Part shown: piece after piece, positions 10,385-19,548 of the stretch
How the letters are laid out: the number at the start of each line of letters is the position of its first letter
How positions within the stretch are numbered: position 1 is the stretch's first letter
Assembly (NCBI RefSeq): GCF_002795245.1
Contig: NZ_PGVG01000005.1
Span: 124,001 to 188,000 of the forward strand
Reading direction: 5' to 3'
From: Bradyrhizobium forestalis
GTDB lineage: Bacteria; Pseudomonadota; Alphaproteobacteria; Rhizobiales; Xanthobacteraceae
DNA: 64,000 nt
Notes under the pieces: generated by a model
Database searches by the model: none
What the model saw: the letters and a program-made list of their open reading frames with translations, nothing else
Told to the model about the DNA's origin: nothing
Position numbers and translations under genes: made by a program

Positions 10385-10407
10385 CGGTCCGGCCTCGCGC
10401 CGGACCG
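10385..10407. repeat. GC-rich hairpin after first MCP gene
   Basis: Stem CGGTCCGGC pairs with GCCGGACCG around a five-base loop, six bases after the MCP stop codon. No T-tract follows, so it is not a standard intrinsic terminator. It could stabilise or attenuate the transcript between the receptor and the second cheW. A related hairpin follows the second receptor gene. Confidence 0.6.
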
Positions 10408-10444
10408 CATTCATTCGCCAACCTCCGGATCCTTGGACTGCATC

Positions 10445-10933
10445 ATGGCCGCAACCTCGCAATATCTGACGCTCGGGCTCGCCGGCGAGACGTTCGGCAT
10501 CAGCATCCGCAATGTCCGTGAGATCCTCGACATGCGGCCGATCTCGCGGCTTCCGCACGCCCCGAACTTCCTGCTCGGCATGATCGACGTGCGCGGCAGC
10601 GGCTATCCGATCGTCGACCTCCGGACCAAGCTCGGCCTGCCGAGCGTGCCGGCCACCGAAGCCACCCGCATCATCATCCTTGACGTGCCGATGAAGGACC
10701 GCCTGGTCGGCGTCGGCTTCGTCGCCGACTGTGTGTTCGAGGTCACCGACATCGACGAGCAGGCGATCGAGCCGATCCCGGAGGTCGGCGGCAAATGGCA
10801 ATCCGATTATGCCGCCGGGATCGGCCGCAAGGGCGAAAAGTTCGTCGTCATTTTCGACCTCGCCAAGCTGATGGCGAACGACAAGATCCCGGAAGGGCGC
10901 GATGCCGGCGCGGACGCGCCTCGCGCTGCCTGA
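10445..10933 (+). CDS. cheW: CheW adaptor protein (second copy)
   Basis: CheW-domain adaptor of about 162 residues. Segments TLGLAGETFGISIRNVREIL, NFLLGMIDVRGSGYPIVDLR and DRLVGVGFVADCVFEVTDID are typical. The frame extends upstream to a TTG at 10433, but ATG 10445 (MAATSQYLTL) is the natural start. It sits between two paralogous receptor genes, suggesting that receptor and adaptor were recruited or duplicated together. It is about 60 bases from the next MCP gene. Confidence 0.94.
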   Translation: MAATSQYLTLGLAGETFGISIRNVREILDMRPISRLPHAPNFLLGMIDVRGSGYPIVDLRTKLGLPSVPATEATRIIILDVPMKDRLVGVGFVADCVFEVTDIDEQAIEPIPEVGGKWQSDYAAGIGRKGEKFVVIFDLAKLMANDKIPEGRDAGADAPRAA

Positions 10934-10993
10934 GTTTGCAAGAGTGAAGCGTGGTCACGCGTAAGCACCCCAATTCGAACCAACGAGACTGAC

Positions 10994-12805
10994 ATGAGAT
11001 TCACCGTCAAAGCCAAGCTCGCCAGCGCCTTCGGCGTCGTCATCCTGCTCTCCATGATTGCCGGCGGGGTCGCTTATCTCAAATTGAGCGACATGGTCGT
11101 AACGGCTGAACACCTTTCTGCTCGGGCCGGTCGGCTGGCGAAGGTGGCGGAGCTGCAGGAAAGCGTCCTGCTCCAGGTTCGGGCCGAAAAGAACGCCATT
11201 CTCGCCTCTGAAGCCGACCAGGACAAGTTCATCAGCCAGATCGCTCAATTGCGGGAACGTGCGGTGAGGGCCAAGGACGAGGCCTACAAGGGGGCGAGCG
11301 AAAACGGCAGGAAAATGATCGACGCGTTTTCGGTCGCCTACGCCAATTGGACCGTCGCGCAGGATCAGACGCTCAAGCTGGCAAAGCAGGACAAGGTCAA
11401 GGCCGCCGAACGTTCGATGACCGAAGGCGTGAGGACCTCTACGCCGGCACTTGATGCGGCAAACGAGTACATCAGCTACGTCAAGAAGCAGATGGTCGAC
11501 GAGAGCGAGGCCGCCAAGATCGAGGGAAGCCGGGCCGAAATCGTGCTGATGAGTCTCGTGCTGGTATCCTTGCTGATTGCAGTGGTTGCCGCCACCTGGA
11601 TCGCGCTGAGCATCAGTCGCGCCCTGTCGCGCGCCGTCGACCTCGCCGATGCCGTCGCTATTGGCGACCTCAGCCGGAAGATCGAGGTCGTCAGCAACGA
11701 CGAGCTCGGCGATCTCGTCAAGTCGCTAAACGCGATGACCAAGAACCTGAATCAGACGGCCGCCATTGCCAACGAGATCGCACAAGGCAATCTGATGGTC
11801 GAGGCCAAGCCGCTGTCGGACAAGGACACGCTGGGCCTTGCGCTGGAGCGCATGGTGGAGAAGCTCCGCCAGATCGTGTCGGAAGCGCTGACCGCGGCGC
11901 AGAACGTCTCCGCCGGCAGCCAGGAGCTCTCCGCCAGCGCCGAGCAGCTCTCGCAGGGCGCGACCGAGCAGGCCTCGTCCGCCGAGGAAGCCTCCTCCTC
12001 GATGGAAGAGATGGCTTCGAACGTGAAGCAGAACGCCGACAACGCCAACCAGACCGAGAAGATCGCCGCGCAGTCCGCCAAGGACGCCGAGGCCAGCGGC
12101 GCCGCCGTGGGGCGCGCCGTCAACGCGATGCAGACCATCGCCGAGAAGATCACGATCGTGCAGGAGATCGCGCGGCAGACCGATCTGCTCGCGCTCAACG
12201 CGGCGGTGGAAGCGGCGCGCGCCGGCGAGCACGGCAAGGGTTTTGCGGTGGTCGCCTCCGAGGTGCGCAAGCTCGCCGAGCGCAGCCAGGCGGCCGCGGC
12301 CGAGATCGGCACGCTCTCGGCCGACACCGTCAAGGTGGCGCAGGAGGCCGGCGCGATGCTCGCCAAGCTGGTTCCTGACATCAAGAAGACGGCCGAGCTC
12401 GTCGAGGAGATCACCGCGGCCTGCCGCGAGCAGGACGTCGGTTCGGCCCAGATCAACCAGGCGATCCAGCAGCTCGACAAGGTCGGCCAGCAGAACGCCA
12501 GCGCATCCGAGCAGGTGTCCTCGACCTCGGAGGAGCTCGCCTCGCAGGCCGAACAGCTGCAGTCGACCATTGCCTATTTCCGTATCGAGCAGGGTGGAAA
12601 AGGCCAGCCCGCGCCGATCGACCGGGCGGTCAACCAGCTGCGCGCCAAGGCAACCTCCATGGCGGCCTCCATGGCGGCGGCCGAGCGTCCGGCCAAGAAG
12701 CCGCAGGCCAAGCCGGCGCGCGCGGCGAAGGTCGCCGGTGGCGGCGGCTTCGCCTTCGATATGAACGACGGCGAGGACGACCGGGACGCCGATTTCCAGC
12801 GCTAG
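10994..12805 (+). CDS. Methyl-accepting chemotaxis protein (second of tandem pair, extra HAMP-like segment)
   Basis: Transmembrane chemoreceptor of 603 residues, paralogous to the upstream one. It has TM1 (about 8-28), a helical-bundle periplasmic domain (about 30-180), TM2 (about 185-205), HAMP, and the signalling hairpin with [20 protein letters not shown]. Relative to its neighbour it carries about 33 additional residues after the first HAMP ([20 protein letters not shown] and following), which look like a second HAMP unit. The signalling domain is almost identical to that of the neighbour at protein and DNA level. The sensory domains diverge, so the pair probably detects different cues but shares one signalling array. 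Confidence 0.95.
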   Translation: MRFTVKAKLASAFGVVILLSMIAGGVAYLKLSDMVVTAEHLSARAGRLAKVAELQESVLLQVRAEKNAILASEADQDKFISQIAQLRERAVRAKDEAYKGASENGRKMIDAFSVAYANWTVAQDQTLKLAKQDKVKAAERSMTEGVRTSTPALDAANEYISYVKKQMVDESEAAKIEGSRAEIVLMSLVLVSLLIAVVAATWIALSISRALSRAVDLADAVAIGDLSRKIEVVSNDELGDLVKSLNAMTKNLNQTAAIANEIAQGNLMVEAKPLSDKDTLGLALERMVEKLRQIVSEALTAAQNVSAGSQELSASAEQLSQGATEQASSAEEASSSMEEMASNVKQNADNANQTEKIAAQSAKDAEASGAAVGRAVNAMQTIAEKITIVQEIARQTDLLALNAAVEAARAGEHGKGFAVVASEVRKLAERSQAAAAEIGTLSADTVKVAQEAGAMLAKLVPDIKKTAELVEEITAACREQDVGSAQINQAIQQLDKVGQQNASASEQVSSTSEELASQAEQLQSTIAYFRIEQGGKGQPAPIDRAVNQLRAKATSMAASMAAAERPAKKPQAKPARAAKVAGGGGFAFDMNDGEDDRDADFQR

Positions 12806-12822
12806 GACCCGCGAGGGCTCCT

Positions 12823-12855
12823 GCGGACCGGTTCGTTCGGTGTGGACCGGTCCGC
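12823..12855. repeat. GC-rich hairpin after second MCP gene
   Basis: Stem GCGGACCGGT (12823-12832) pairs with ACCGGTCCGC (12846-12855) around a 13-base loop, followed by TTTC. It lies just after the second receptor stop and resembles the hairpin after the first receptor in its GGACCG core. It may be a weak terminator or an mRNA-stabilising structure inside the operon. Confidence 0.55.
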
Positions 12856-12947
12856 TTTCAGCGGTGACGTGAACGCGTGGGATTCAAGATGGCCAGGATG
12901 GCCCGACATTCAGTGCAGGCGGCCGTCCCGGACGCGGGCTGTCGTCC

Positions 12948-13802
12948 ATGATGCCCGCCATACAGGACACGGCCGTGCATCTGTCCGACCGCCACTTCCG
13001 GACCATCGCCGAATTGATCGAGAGCCAGGTCGGCATCAAGCTGCCGCAGGGCAAGCGGCTGATGCTGGAGGGGCGGCTGCACAAGCGCGTGCGCGCGCTG
13101 AACTTCTCCGGCCTCAATGAATATGTCGAGAACCTGTTCGAGGCGGATCTTTTCGAGACCGAGCTTACTCATCTCATCGACGTGGTGACGACCAACAAGA
13201 CCGATTTTTTCCGCGAGCCGCAGCACTTCACCTTCATGAGGGACGTCGCGGTCCCCGCTTTGCTCAAATCGCATGGACGCAAGAACGCGAACCTGAAGAT
13301 CTGGAGTTCGGCGAGCTCCACCGGCATGGAGGCCTACACGACCGCGATGGTGCTGGACGACATGACGTGGAGCGGCTCGCGCTTCCAGTACCGCATCCTC
13401 GGCACCGACATCTCGACCGCGGTGCTGCGCCTCGCCAGGACGGCGATCTACACCCGCGACGTGCTCGCGCCGGTGCCGGAGCCGTTCGTGAAGCGCTATT
13501 TTTCATCGTCGCGGGACAGGTCGCGCGGCGAGGTGCGGATCGTGCCCGAGTTACGGCGCATGACGCACTTCATGAGGATGAACCTCATGGACAAGTCCTA
13601 TCCCGTCGATCGCGACGTCGACATCATCTTCTGCCGCAACGTCCTGATCTATTTCGAGCGCGAGACCCAGCGCAAGGTGGTCGAGCAATTGTGCGGCCAT
13701 TTGCGTCCGGGCGGCTATCTGCTGGTCGGACATTCGGAATCGATGATTCATAGTGCCGTGCCCGGGCTGAAGCAGATTCAGCCAACCATCTTCCAGGTCT
13801 AG
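12948..13802 (+). CDS. cheR: Chemotaxis protein methyltransferase CheR
   Basis: SAM-dependent methyltransferase of 284 residues that methylates receptor glutamates. The N-terminal helical domain (about 10-80) carries [19 protein letters not shown]. The catalytic domain shows [27 protein letters not shown] (the SAM loop, usually WSAGCSTGEEPYS), ILGTDIS and [13 protein letters not shown]. The WSSASS variant differs from the classical loop but keeps the glycine and acidic positions. It starts at one of two adjacent ATGs, lies 16 bases before cheB, and acts against CheB in adaptation. Confidence 0.95.
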   Translation: MMPAIQDTAVHLSDRHFRTIAELIESQVGIKLPQGKRLMLEGRLHKRVRALNFSGLNEYVENLFEADLFETELTHLIDVVTTNKTDFFREPQHFTFMRDVAVPALLKSHGRKNANLKIWSSASSTGMEAYTTAMVLDDMTWSGSRFQYRILGTDISTAVLRLARTAIYTRDVLAPVPEPFVKRYFSSSRDRSRGEVRIVPELRRMTHFMRMNLMDKSYPVDRDVDIIFCRNVLIYFERETQRKVVEQLCGHLRPGGYLLVGHSESMIHSAVPGLKQIQPTIFQV

Positions 13803-13818
13803 CCGGAGCGCAACCACG

Positions 13819-14910
13819 ATGCCGAGGGGGAAAGTTCGCGTGCTGATCGTGGACGATTCGGCGTCGGTGCGCCAAATCCTTCAGACGATCCTCTCTGAAG
13901 ATCCTGAGATCGAGGTGATGGCGACTGCCTCCGATCCGTTCGTGGCGGCCAAGCGGCTCGAGAAGGAGCTGCCAGACGTCATCATCCTCGACCTCGAAAT
14001 GCCGCGCATGGACGGCATGACCTTCCTGCGCAAGATCATGGCGCAGCATCCGATCCCGGTGATCATCTGCTCCTCGCTCACCGAAGAGGGCTCCAATGTG
14101 ATGTTCGAGGCGTTCGAGGCGGGCGCGGGCGACATCGTGCCGAAGCCGAAGATCGACACGCGGCAGGCGCTGCTCGAATGCTCCACGCGGCTGCGTGGGG
14201 CCGTGAAGGCGGCCGCCCGCGCCCGGGGGCGTCCGCGCGCGGAACGTCGCGCCGTCGAGAAGAAGCTGACCGCCGATGCCATCATCCCGCCGCCGGTGCA
14301 GGGCAAGGTCCGGCCGACCACGGAACGCATCGTGTGCATCGGCGCCTCCACGGGCGGCACCGAAGCGCTCAACGACGTCCTCGAGATGCTGCCGCCGCAT
14401 TGTCCTCCCATCGTGATCGTCCAGCACATGCCGGCGGGCTTTACCGCGGCCTTTGCCAGACGCCTCGACAGCGTCTGCCAGATCCGGGTCAAGGAGGCCG
14501 AGGACGGTGAGCCGGTGCTGCCGGGCTGCGCCTATATCGCCCCCGGCGCCCGGCACATGCTGCTCCAGCGTATCGGCCTGCGCTACCAGATCGCGATCAA
14601 GGATGGGCCGCCGGTGTCGCGGCATCGTCCGTCGGTGGACGTGCTGTTCCGCTCGGCCGCCCAGCATGCCGGCGCCAACGCGCTCGGCGTGATCATGACC
14701 GGCATGGGTGATGACGGCGCGCGCGGAATGCTGGAGATGCGCAAGCTTGGCGCCGCGACGCGTGCGCAGGATGAAGAGAGCTGCGTGGTGTTCGGCATGC
14801 CCAAGGAAGCCATCGCTCATGGCGGCGTCGAGAGGGTCGTGTCGCTGCACCACATCCCGCGCGAGATCATGCTTTGGTATCAGGCCGGGCATCCGGCGGT
14901 GGCAGGTTGA
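13819..14910 (+). CDS. cheB: Chemotaxis protein-glutamate methylesterase CheB
   Basis: Two-domain enzyme of 363 residues: a receiver ([14 protein letters not shown], phospho-acceptor in [13 protein letters not shown]) joined by a basic linker rich in Arg/Ala (about 130-170) to the methylesterase domain. The catalytic triad is visible as the serine of [12 protein letters not shown], the histidine of [14 protein letters not shown] and the aspartate of [13 protein letters not shown]. It demethylates receptors and may deamidate glutamines, a role often shared with CheD, which is not encoded here. Its stop overlaps the start of the downstream MCP-like gene by one base. Confidence 0.96.
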   Translation: MPRGKVRVLIVDDSASVRQILQTILSEDPEIEVMATASDPFVAAKRLEKELPDVIILDLEMPRMDGMTFLRKIMAQHPIPVIICSSLTEEGSNVMFEAFEAGAGDIVPKPKIDTRQALLECSTRLRGAVKAAARARGRPRAERRAVEKKLTADAIIPPPVQGKVRPTTERIVCIGASTGGTEALNDVLEMLPPHCPPIVIVQHMPAGFTAAFARRLDSVCQIRVKEAEDGEPVLPGCAYIAPGARHMLLQRIGLRYQIAIKDGPPVSRHRPSVDVLFRSAAQHAGANALGVIMTGMGDDGARGMLEMRKLGAATRAQDEESCVVFGMPKEAIAHGGVERVVSLHHIPREIMLWYQAGHPAVAG

Positions 14911-16643
14911 TGGCAATGTCGCTCATTCCGGCCAATACGCTCACCGAGGCAATCGCGGGGATCGAGGACGTCTCCTCGCGCATCGAGGAGGTGTTCGCAC
15001 GCGTCGGTCACGAGCTCGGACGCGGCCATCTCATCTTCAAGGAGCTGAACCAGGGCCTGGCAACGCTCTCCTCGGAACTCTCCGGTGCAGAGATCGAGGG
15101 GGCCGCGACCGCGCTGCAGGAGATCGCCGCGCGGCTCAGCGACCTCGCGCAGGCGCTGCCGGCCGAGACCGCGCTGCTCGAGACCATCGGCAAGAGCACG
15201 GCCGAGGCATCTGCCTTGCTCAAGCCGCTGGTCAAGCACATCCAGATGATCACCATCATCGCCCGCAGTGCGCGGATCGAGGCGGCCTCGCTCGACGGCG
15301 ACCGCGAGGGCTTTCTCGCCTTCACGCAGGAGGCCTACGATCTCGGCAAGGCCGTGCAGGGCGCGATCGAGGGCTGCGCGCGGGATCAGCAGCGCCTGTC
15401 CGAGGCGGTCGCCACCGCATTCGGCCGGCAGAAGGAGTTCGAGAGCCGCTACCGCAATCAACTGGCGGCGGAGAGCGCCGAGCTCGGCTCCGCCTATTCC
15501 GGATTGCGCGATCAGCGCAGCAACGGCAGCCATCTCGCCGATCTCGCGAGCTCCAGCACCAGGAAGATCGCCGAGGCGGTGGGCAGCGCGATCATCTCCT
15601 TGCAGGCCGGTGACAGCACGCGCCAGCGTCTCGAGCATGTCTCGCACGGCCTCACGCTCGCCTCGGGACCCGCCCCGAGCCTCGTTCCCGAACCCGTCGC
15701 GAGCGAGGACGGCGCGCGCACGATTTGTCAATTGCAGGCGGCCCAGCTCAGAGATGCCCAGCGCGAGTTCGGCGGCGACATCGGTCAGATCGTTCGCGCC
15801 CTGACCGCCATCCTGCACGATGCGGGCAGTGTCGTCGGCCACGGCCGCACGCTCTTCGGCGGCGAGGACGGCGCTTCGTCATCGTTCCTGGCCCGCATCA
15901 AGCAGACGCTGGCACACGCCTCGACCCTGATCGCGACCTGCGAGGGCGCCGGCCGCTCGGTGGACGAGGCGCTCGCGATCGTCGAGGACACGCTGACGAA
16001 ATTCCGCCAGGCGATCGCCGGGCTGGCCGAGGCGACGGTCGACATCACGCTGATCGGAATGAATGCGGGCCTCAAGGCGAGCCATCTCGGCAGCCGCGGC
16101 AGCGCTTTCGTCGTCATCGCCAACGAGCTCAAGGCCACCGCCGACCAGGTCTCGGTGGGAGCAGGGCGTCTGAGGCCCGTGCTCGACGGCATCGAGCGGT
16201 CGGCCGGGGAGCTGAAGCGGCTCCGCGTGCAGGGCGATCCCACGCAGCTCGCCAAGCTTGAGCCGCAGATCCTGCAGGCGCTGCGCGAGGTCGAGGCCGG
16301 CAACGAACGGCTCGGCAAGCTGATGAGCCGGCTCGTCAATGAAGGTGAGGAATTCGACGGGCTGATGAATTCGGCGCAAGGCCTGATGAGCACGCTCGGC
16401 GAAGGCTCGGCGGCATTGCCTGCCGTCGCGGCGCGGCTCGAGACCGCGAGCGCGGGCGCGCAGAAGCCGCGGCCGCAAGCGCAGGACGAAGCGATGCTCG
16501 ACGAGCTGTTTGCGCGCTACACGATGGAGCGTGAGCGGGACGTCCACCGGGAATTCCTGCAAACGCTCGGGCTGACCTCGGTCGCCACCACGCGCCGGGT
16601 CGAGGCAGTCGAGACTGCGGACGACGGCATAGAATTGTTTTGA
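14910..16643 (+). CDS. Soluble MCP-like chemosensory protein with two degenerate receptor-tip segments
   Basis: A 577-residue, almost wholly helical cytoplasmic protein with no membrane segment. Two regions resemble the MCP hairpin tip: IIARSARIEAASLDGDREGF and then LAFTQEAYDLG (about 114-145), and LIGMNAGLKASHLGSRGSAF followed by VVIANELKATADQV (about 390-424). Both keep the A/G-rich turn and helix pattern but lose the strict LNAAIEAARAGE core that contacts CheA and CheW. Between them lies SLQAGDSTRQRLEHVSHG. The ATG at 14910 overlaps the cheB stop (TGATG), so it is translationally coupled to the operon. It may be a soluble receptor, an adaptor or a CheA-phosphate modulator; the exact job is unknown. 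Confidence 0.8.
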   Translation: MAMSLIPANTLTEAIAGIEDVSSRIEEVFARVGHELGRGHLIFKELNQGLATLSSELSGAEIEGAATALQEIAARLSDLAQALPAETALLETIGKSTAEASALLKPLVKHIQMITIIARSARIEAASLDGDREGFLAFTQEAYDLGKAVQGAIEGCARDQQRLSEAVATAFGRQKEFESRYRNQLAAESAELGSAYSGLRDQRSNGSHLADLASSSTRKIAEAVGSAIISLQAGDSTRQRLEHVSHGLTLASGPAPSLVPEPVASEDGARTICQLQAAQLRDAQREFGGDIGQIVRALTAILHDAGSVVGHGRTLFGGEDGASSSFLARIKQTLAHASTLIATCEGAGRSVDEALAIVEDTLTKFRQAIAGLAEATVDITLIGMNAGLKASHLGSRGSAFVVIANELKATADQVSVGAGRLRPVLDGIERSAGELKRLRVQGDPTQLAKLEPQILQALREVEAGNERLGKLMSRLVNEGEEFDGLMNSAQGLMSTLGEGSAALPAVAARLETASAGAQKPRPQAQDEAMLDELFARYTMERERDVHREFLQTLGLTSVATTRRVEAVETADDGIELF

Positions 16644-16792
16644 TGCTGCTGCGGGGTCGCCTCGCGCCCGCGGAAATTTGACGGATTGACTTTGCAGGGC
16701 GTTAACCGTGGCGGAATGCTCGCCGCGACGGTCATTGTCGCGCCCCCACGGTTCGTTGCAAATACGCATGGAATTCACGGGCGGACGTTTCC

Positions 16793-17254
16793 ATGCTGAA
16801 AGAGGGCAAATACGCGGCGTGGTTCAGAACCGCGCAAGCGCAAGGCACCGGTATCGTGCATCTGGCCCAGGGCCGGATCTCGGGCAGTGACAGCTTCTTC
16901 ACCTATGGCGGCTCCTATCGGTTCGATGACGACCAGCGTTTCACGGCCGTCCTGACCACACGGCGACATGCCGACGGGCCGCCGACCGTGTTCGGGCTCG
17001 ACGAGGTCGAGGTCGAGCTCTCCGGCGTGTATAGCGGTGCGATGGCGACCTGTTCGGGCACGGCGCGCGAAGCGCCCGACGTGAGGTTCGAAGCGACGCT
17101 GATCTACAGCCAGGAAGACGCACCGCCTGCCGACGCCCGGTGCGCGGTCGTAAAGCTCAGCGCCGACAAGCTGCCCAAGGGGTTCGACGGCCGTTCCCGC
17201 CCGCGGCCTCTGTTCAAGGCGGGCTCGCCCAAGCAAAAGCCAAATCGGCAATGA
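16793..17254 (+). CDS. GrlR-like regulatory protein
   Basis: A 153-residue cytoplasmic protein whose N-terminal half (LKEGKYAAWFRTAQAQGTGI then VHLAQGRISGSDSFFTYGGS) matches the pattern of the GrlR family, beta-barrel proteins best known as negative regulators of type III secretion in enteric bacteria. Homologues are scattered in rhizobia without a known function. The C-terminal tail is basic and low-complexity (DGRSRPRPLFKAGSPKQKP). It stands alone, 150 bases after the chemosensory operon on the same strand. The family call is moderate. No secretion genes are near, so the role is open. Confidence 0.65.
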   Translation: MLKEGKYAAWFRTAQAQGTGIVHLAQGRISGSDSFFTYGGSYRFDDDQRFTAVLTTRRHADGPPTVFGLDEVEVELSGVYSGAMATCSGTAREAPDVRFEATLIYSQEDAPPADARCAVVKLSADKLPKGFDGRSRPRPLFKAGSPKQKPNRQ

Positions 17255-17404
17255 TCCGCGCAGCTCCACTCGCGCTCGCGCCTGCCGCCACGATTAGCAT
17301 TGCATTGACGCTGTTGTCTCGAATTCGCGCCGCGGCCGCGTTGCAGCAACTCTGCCTTTAGAAGCGAGAGCTAGTCTGCGGTCGATCTAGCGTGGTGGAA
17401 GAAC

Positions 17405-17689
17405 ATGCCTCAAATCTGGATGACATACGACGAGCTCGGCGCGCTTTGCGGCTGCGGTGCAACGGAAGCCCGGGACCGCGCCATCCATTTGTCGCTCGAT
17501 CGTCGGAAGAGCCGCGACGGCGCAACGCGCGTCAAGCTCGATCTGGCGCTGACGGCCAAATTCTTTGCATCCGTTCGTGAAGCGGATCTCGATCTCGATT
17601 GCGCCATTGAAGCGCTGCACAACACCCACCGGCAAATGGCTGAGCTCCTGGCTCCCTCCGAGCTCCACAACAGGCGTGGGGTGGCTTGA
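17405..17689 (+). CDS. Small hypothetical protein
   Basis: A 94-residue cytoplasmic protein not assigned to a family. It starts MPQIWMTYDELGALCGC and contains ATEARDRAIHLSLDRRKSRD, which has the look of a small helix-turn-helix or DNA-binding segment, followed by a helical C-terminus (ALTAKFFASVREADLDLD). The start ATG lies about seven bases after GGAAGA. Codon use agrees with neighbouring genes, supporting real coding. It is convergent with the VanZ-like gene. No function can be given. Confidence 0.6.
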   Translation: MPQIWMTYDELGALCGCGATEARDRAIHLSLDRRKSRDGATRVKLDLALTAKFFASVREADLDLDCAIEALHNTHRQMAELLAPSELHNRRGVA

Positions 17690-17734
17690 GGGGGTGCGTC
17701 CACCGGCCATCTCGCTGAGGGGACGGCGGCCGCT

Positions 17735-18100
17735 TTAGGATGGTGGTCTGGGCAGGAACGCCAAGATCATCTGGGCGAGCATGACGCCCACGGTGCCTCC
17801 CGCCGCCTTCTGCAACACATCGAGGAAGCCCGGATCCCGGTCGGGTATGAAGGCTTGCATGAACTCCAGCCCCATGGCGACGGCTATGACGAGAGAGCAA
17901 GCCAAACCGAACCGTCCGGGCAGCAGGAAGGAAAGAAGGAAGCCGAGCAGCCCATAGGCGCTGAAGCGCTCGATCACGACGACCCAGTACGCCTCGTGAT
18001 GCCCCATGAGCGCCGGCCTGCCCGACAGTTTCGCCAGCGTGGCGTAGACGATCAGGGCAAGGCAGATGCTCGCGGCTGCAATGAGGTGGTTCCTGCGCAT
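17735..18100 (-). CDS. VanZ-like small membrane protein
   Basis: A 121-residue protein with about four membrane helices. The last third, GLEFMQAFIPDRDPGFLDVL followed by QKAAGGTVGVMLAQ, has the VanZ-family pattern (E..Q.F.P.R....D...N..G..G). The start at 18100 (MRRNHLIAAASICLAL) is chosen because the longer frame adds a non-hydrophobic leader that runs through the upstream region. VanZ-like proteins in rhizobia are of unknown role; some lie in polysaccharide loci. It is monocistronic and faces the small gene at 17405. Confidence 0.75.
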   Translation of the reverse strand: MRRNHLIAAASICLALIVYATLAKLSGRPALMGHHEAYWVVVIERFSAYGLLGFLLSFLLPGRFGLACSLVIAVAMGLEFMQAFIPDRDPGFLDVLQKAAGGTVGVMLAQMILAFLPRPPS

Positions 18101-18606
18101 GGCGCCAACATACAAGGTTGGTCGTCGGCCTGGATCGAAAGCCGAGAATATCGTTAAAGGCCCCTGCCGCCGTCGAAGGCCTTGCTCGCACGAGCCCGCT
18201 TTCAAGGTGATGCGTTCAGACGGCTCAGCCCCTCATCAGATCAGGACAAACGGATATGGGCGCGATCTCTCCCATCCTTCGAGACGCCCGCCGTTGGCGG
18301 GCCCTCTCCATGAACCACCTGTCAGACGACGTCTCTCAGGTGGTTCATGGTTCCATGTGCAGCGCCCGCTTTCGGCGCTGGGGGCTCAGGATGAGGAACG
18401 AGTGTGCAGCAGCAGTCTCATCCGGTTCAGGCGAAATCAGGCGAGGCTTCGAGCAAGAGCTTCGAGCAAGACTTGGAGATTGATCCTAGCCAGCGGGGGC
18501 CAAGATAGGGTTTAACGGAGACCGGCCCGGAAGGCCCACCCGAGCGATGGCCTGACCAATGGTCCGGCGGCCCGGGGATGGAAACAAGCATGGAAAGTTG
18601 AGCCGT
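18101..18606. other. Intergenic region with palindromic repeat
   Basis: About 500 bases without a convincing gene. It contains one copy (18276-18396) of the long palindromic element also found at 19549-19667. Short frames here show no family pattern and overlap the repeat. Confidence 0.6.
18276..18396. repeat. Long palindromic element, copy A
   Basis: Begins CCTTCGAGACG and ends CAGGATGAGG. Its core from 18303 to 18396 matches 19574-19667 over 94 bases with two mismatches. Inside it, CCATGAACCACCTG pairs with CAGGTGGTTCATGG to give a long stem; this copy has two mispairs near the loop. It lies in non-coding DNA between the VanZ-like gene and a small secreted protein gene. Confidence 0.85.
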
Positions 18607-18831
18607 ATGATTAGGACGTTAAGCCTCCTCCTGGCGTTAGCTGTCGGGAGCTCTGTGGCCTCGGCGCAGGGGACCAAAGACACGCCATCGGGCACGCAGC
18701 CCACCGCGACCCGCAGCGGCACGGGTACCAATTCCGGTTCTGACAGCATGGGTGGCGCGTTCAAGGGAACGGGGACGCCAAATTACGGCACCAGCCCGGG
18801 GATGGGCTCCCAGAAGAAGTCGCACAACTAG
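18607..18831 (+). CDS. Small secreted protein, QGTKD type
   Basis: A 74-residue protein with a signal peptide (MIRTLSLLLALAVGSSVASA) and a mature Ser/Thr/Gly-rich chain starting QGTKDTPSGTQPTATRSG. No domain is recognised. The sequence ASAQGTKD at the predicted cleavage site recurs exactly in the product of 23434-23679, marking a family of short exported proteins. The start at 18607 is chosen for the signal peptide; the longer frame adds a charged leader. A hairpin with a T-tract follows about 40 bases after the stop. Confidence 0.7.
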   Translation: MIRTLSLLLALAVGSSVASAQGTKDTPSGTQPTATRSGTGTNSGSDSMGGAFKGTGTPNYGTSPGMGSQKKSHN

Positions 18832-18870
18832 TTGAGCAGGCTAGACCACCGGACGGGACGCTCAATCAAT

Positions 18871-18907
18871 GCTCGCCGCCCGCATGCGGCGAGCGTTGCC
18901 GTTTTTG
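18871..18907 (+). terminator. Likely intrinsic terminator
   Basis: Stem GCTCGCCGC (18871-18879) pairs with GCGGCGAGC (18886-18894) around loop CCGCAT, followed after seven bases by TTTTT. It serves the small secreted gene ending at 18831. The T-tract is slightly distant from the stem. Confidence 0.65.
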
Positions 18908-18910
18908 TAG

Positions 18911-19084
18911 TCAGGTTTTCTTCGCCGCCTTCGACTTCAACGAAAGACCAAGGCGCAACGCCATGCGCTTGATCGCATCGGGCGAGCGTCCGAGAACTTT
19001 CGCCGCTTGCTCCAGCGAGGCTGAAGATTTGGCCAACTCCATGAGCCGGCGATCTTCCTTGAACGACCAGGGCCTGCGCGCCAT
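18911..19084 (-). CDS. Small SANT/Myb- or HTH-like protein
   Basis: A 57-residue basic protein: MARRPWSFKEDRRLMELAKS, then SASLEQAAKVLGRSPDAIKR and MALRLGLSLKSKAAKKT. The W-SFKEDRRLMELA start, the spaced helices and RSPDAIKRMALRLGL at the third helix resemble a Myb/SANT-like or GcrA-type helix-turn-helix, so DNA binding is likely. The ATG at 19084 and TGA at 18911 give a compact frame with good codon use. It lies opposite the terminator of the upstream small gene. Function is unknown. Confidence 0.7.
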   Translation of the reverse strand: MARRPWSFKEDRRLMELAKSSASLEQAAKVLGRSPDAIKRMALRLGLSLKSKAAKKT

Positions 19085-19548
19085 AACCGAAATGATCCTC
19101 TCGTCGACACAACGACAAAGCCGCCAAGCGGACCCATGTTCGCTCGACGGCTTTGCTTGGGTGGGGCCGGGCTTGGGGGAGCCCGGTGCGAGAGATGGAT
19201 AAGCAAAGCGCGAGAGTTCGCAACAAACAACGCGGATTAAGCTAACCTCTCAACCTTACCGGGATGAAGTTGGTGCAGGACGCTCCGTATAACCACGGAT
19301 GTTTCGTCAGCAGTGCCGTCGGCGACGGCGCACCAGACGCGATTGAGGACATGTCGGAGGCATGTCGTGCAGATCGCAGCTGTGCCCGAGCACAGTGCGC
19401 TCAGCCGCTTCGCATGACGCCGCTTGCCGAAGTGAACAGGGGTTAACATCGCCAGCTGGATATCGCTCTCGAACAATGAGAGATTGCGTCATCCTCTGCA
19501 GGGGTTATCGCATATGACTCGCGTCGGCAGCTTACGCGCACGCCTCGT

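Noticed and set aside
8970..10801. Two long minus-strand frames over the first MCP gene
   Set aside because: Antisense of MCP and cheW genes. Their Leu/Arg/Gly or Ser/Ala-rich translations mirror the helical receptor codons.
13624..14916. Minus-strand frame of 430 codons
   Set aside because: Antisense of cheR-cheB, with no recognisable domain.
19237..19476. Minus-strand frame of 79 codons in the gene-poor region
   Set aside because: No domain, no ribosome site and unusual codon use; a plus-strand frame overlaps it with equal lack of support.
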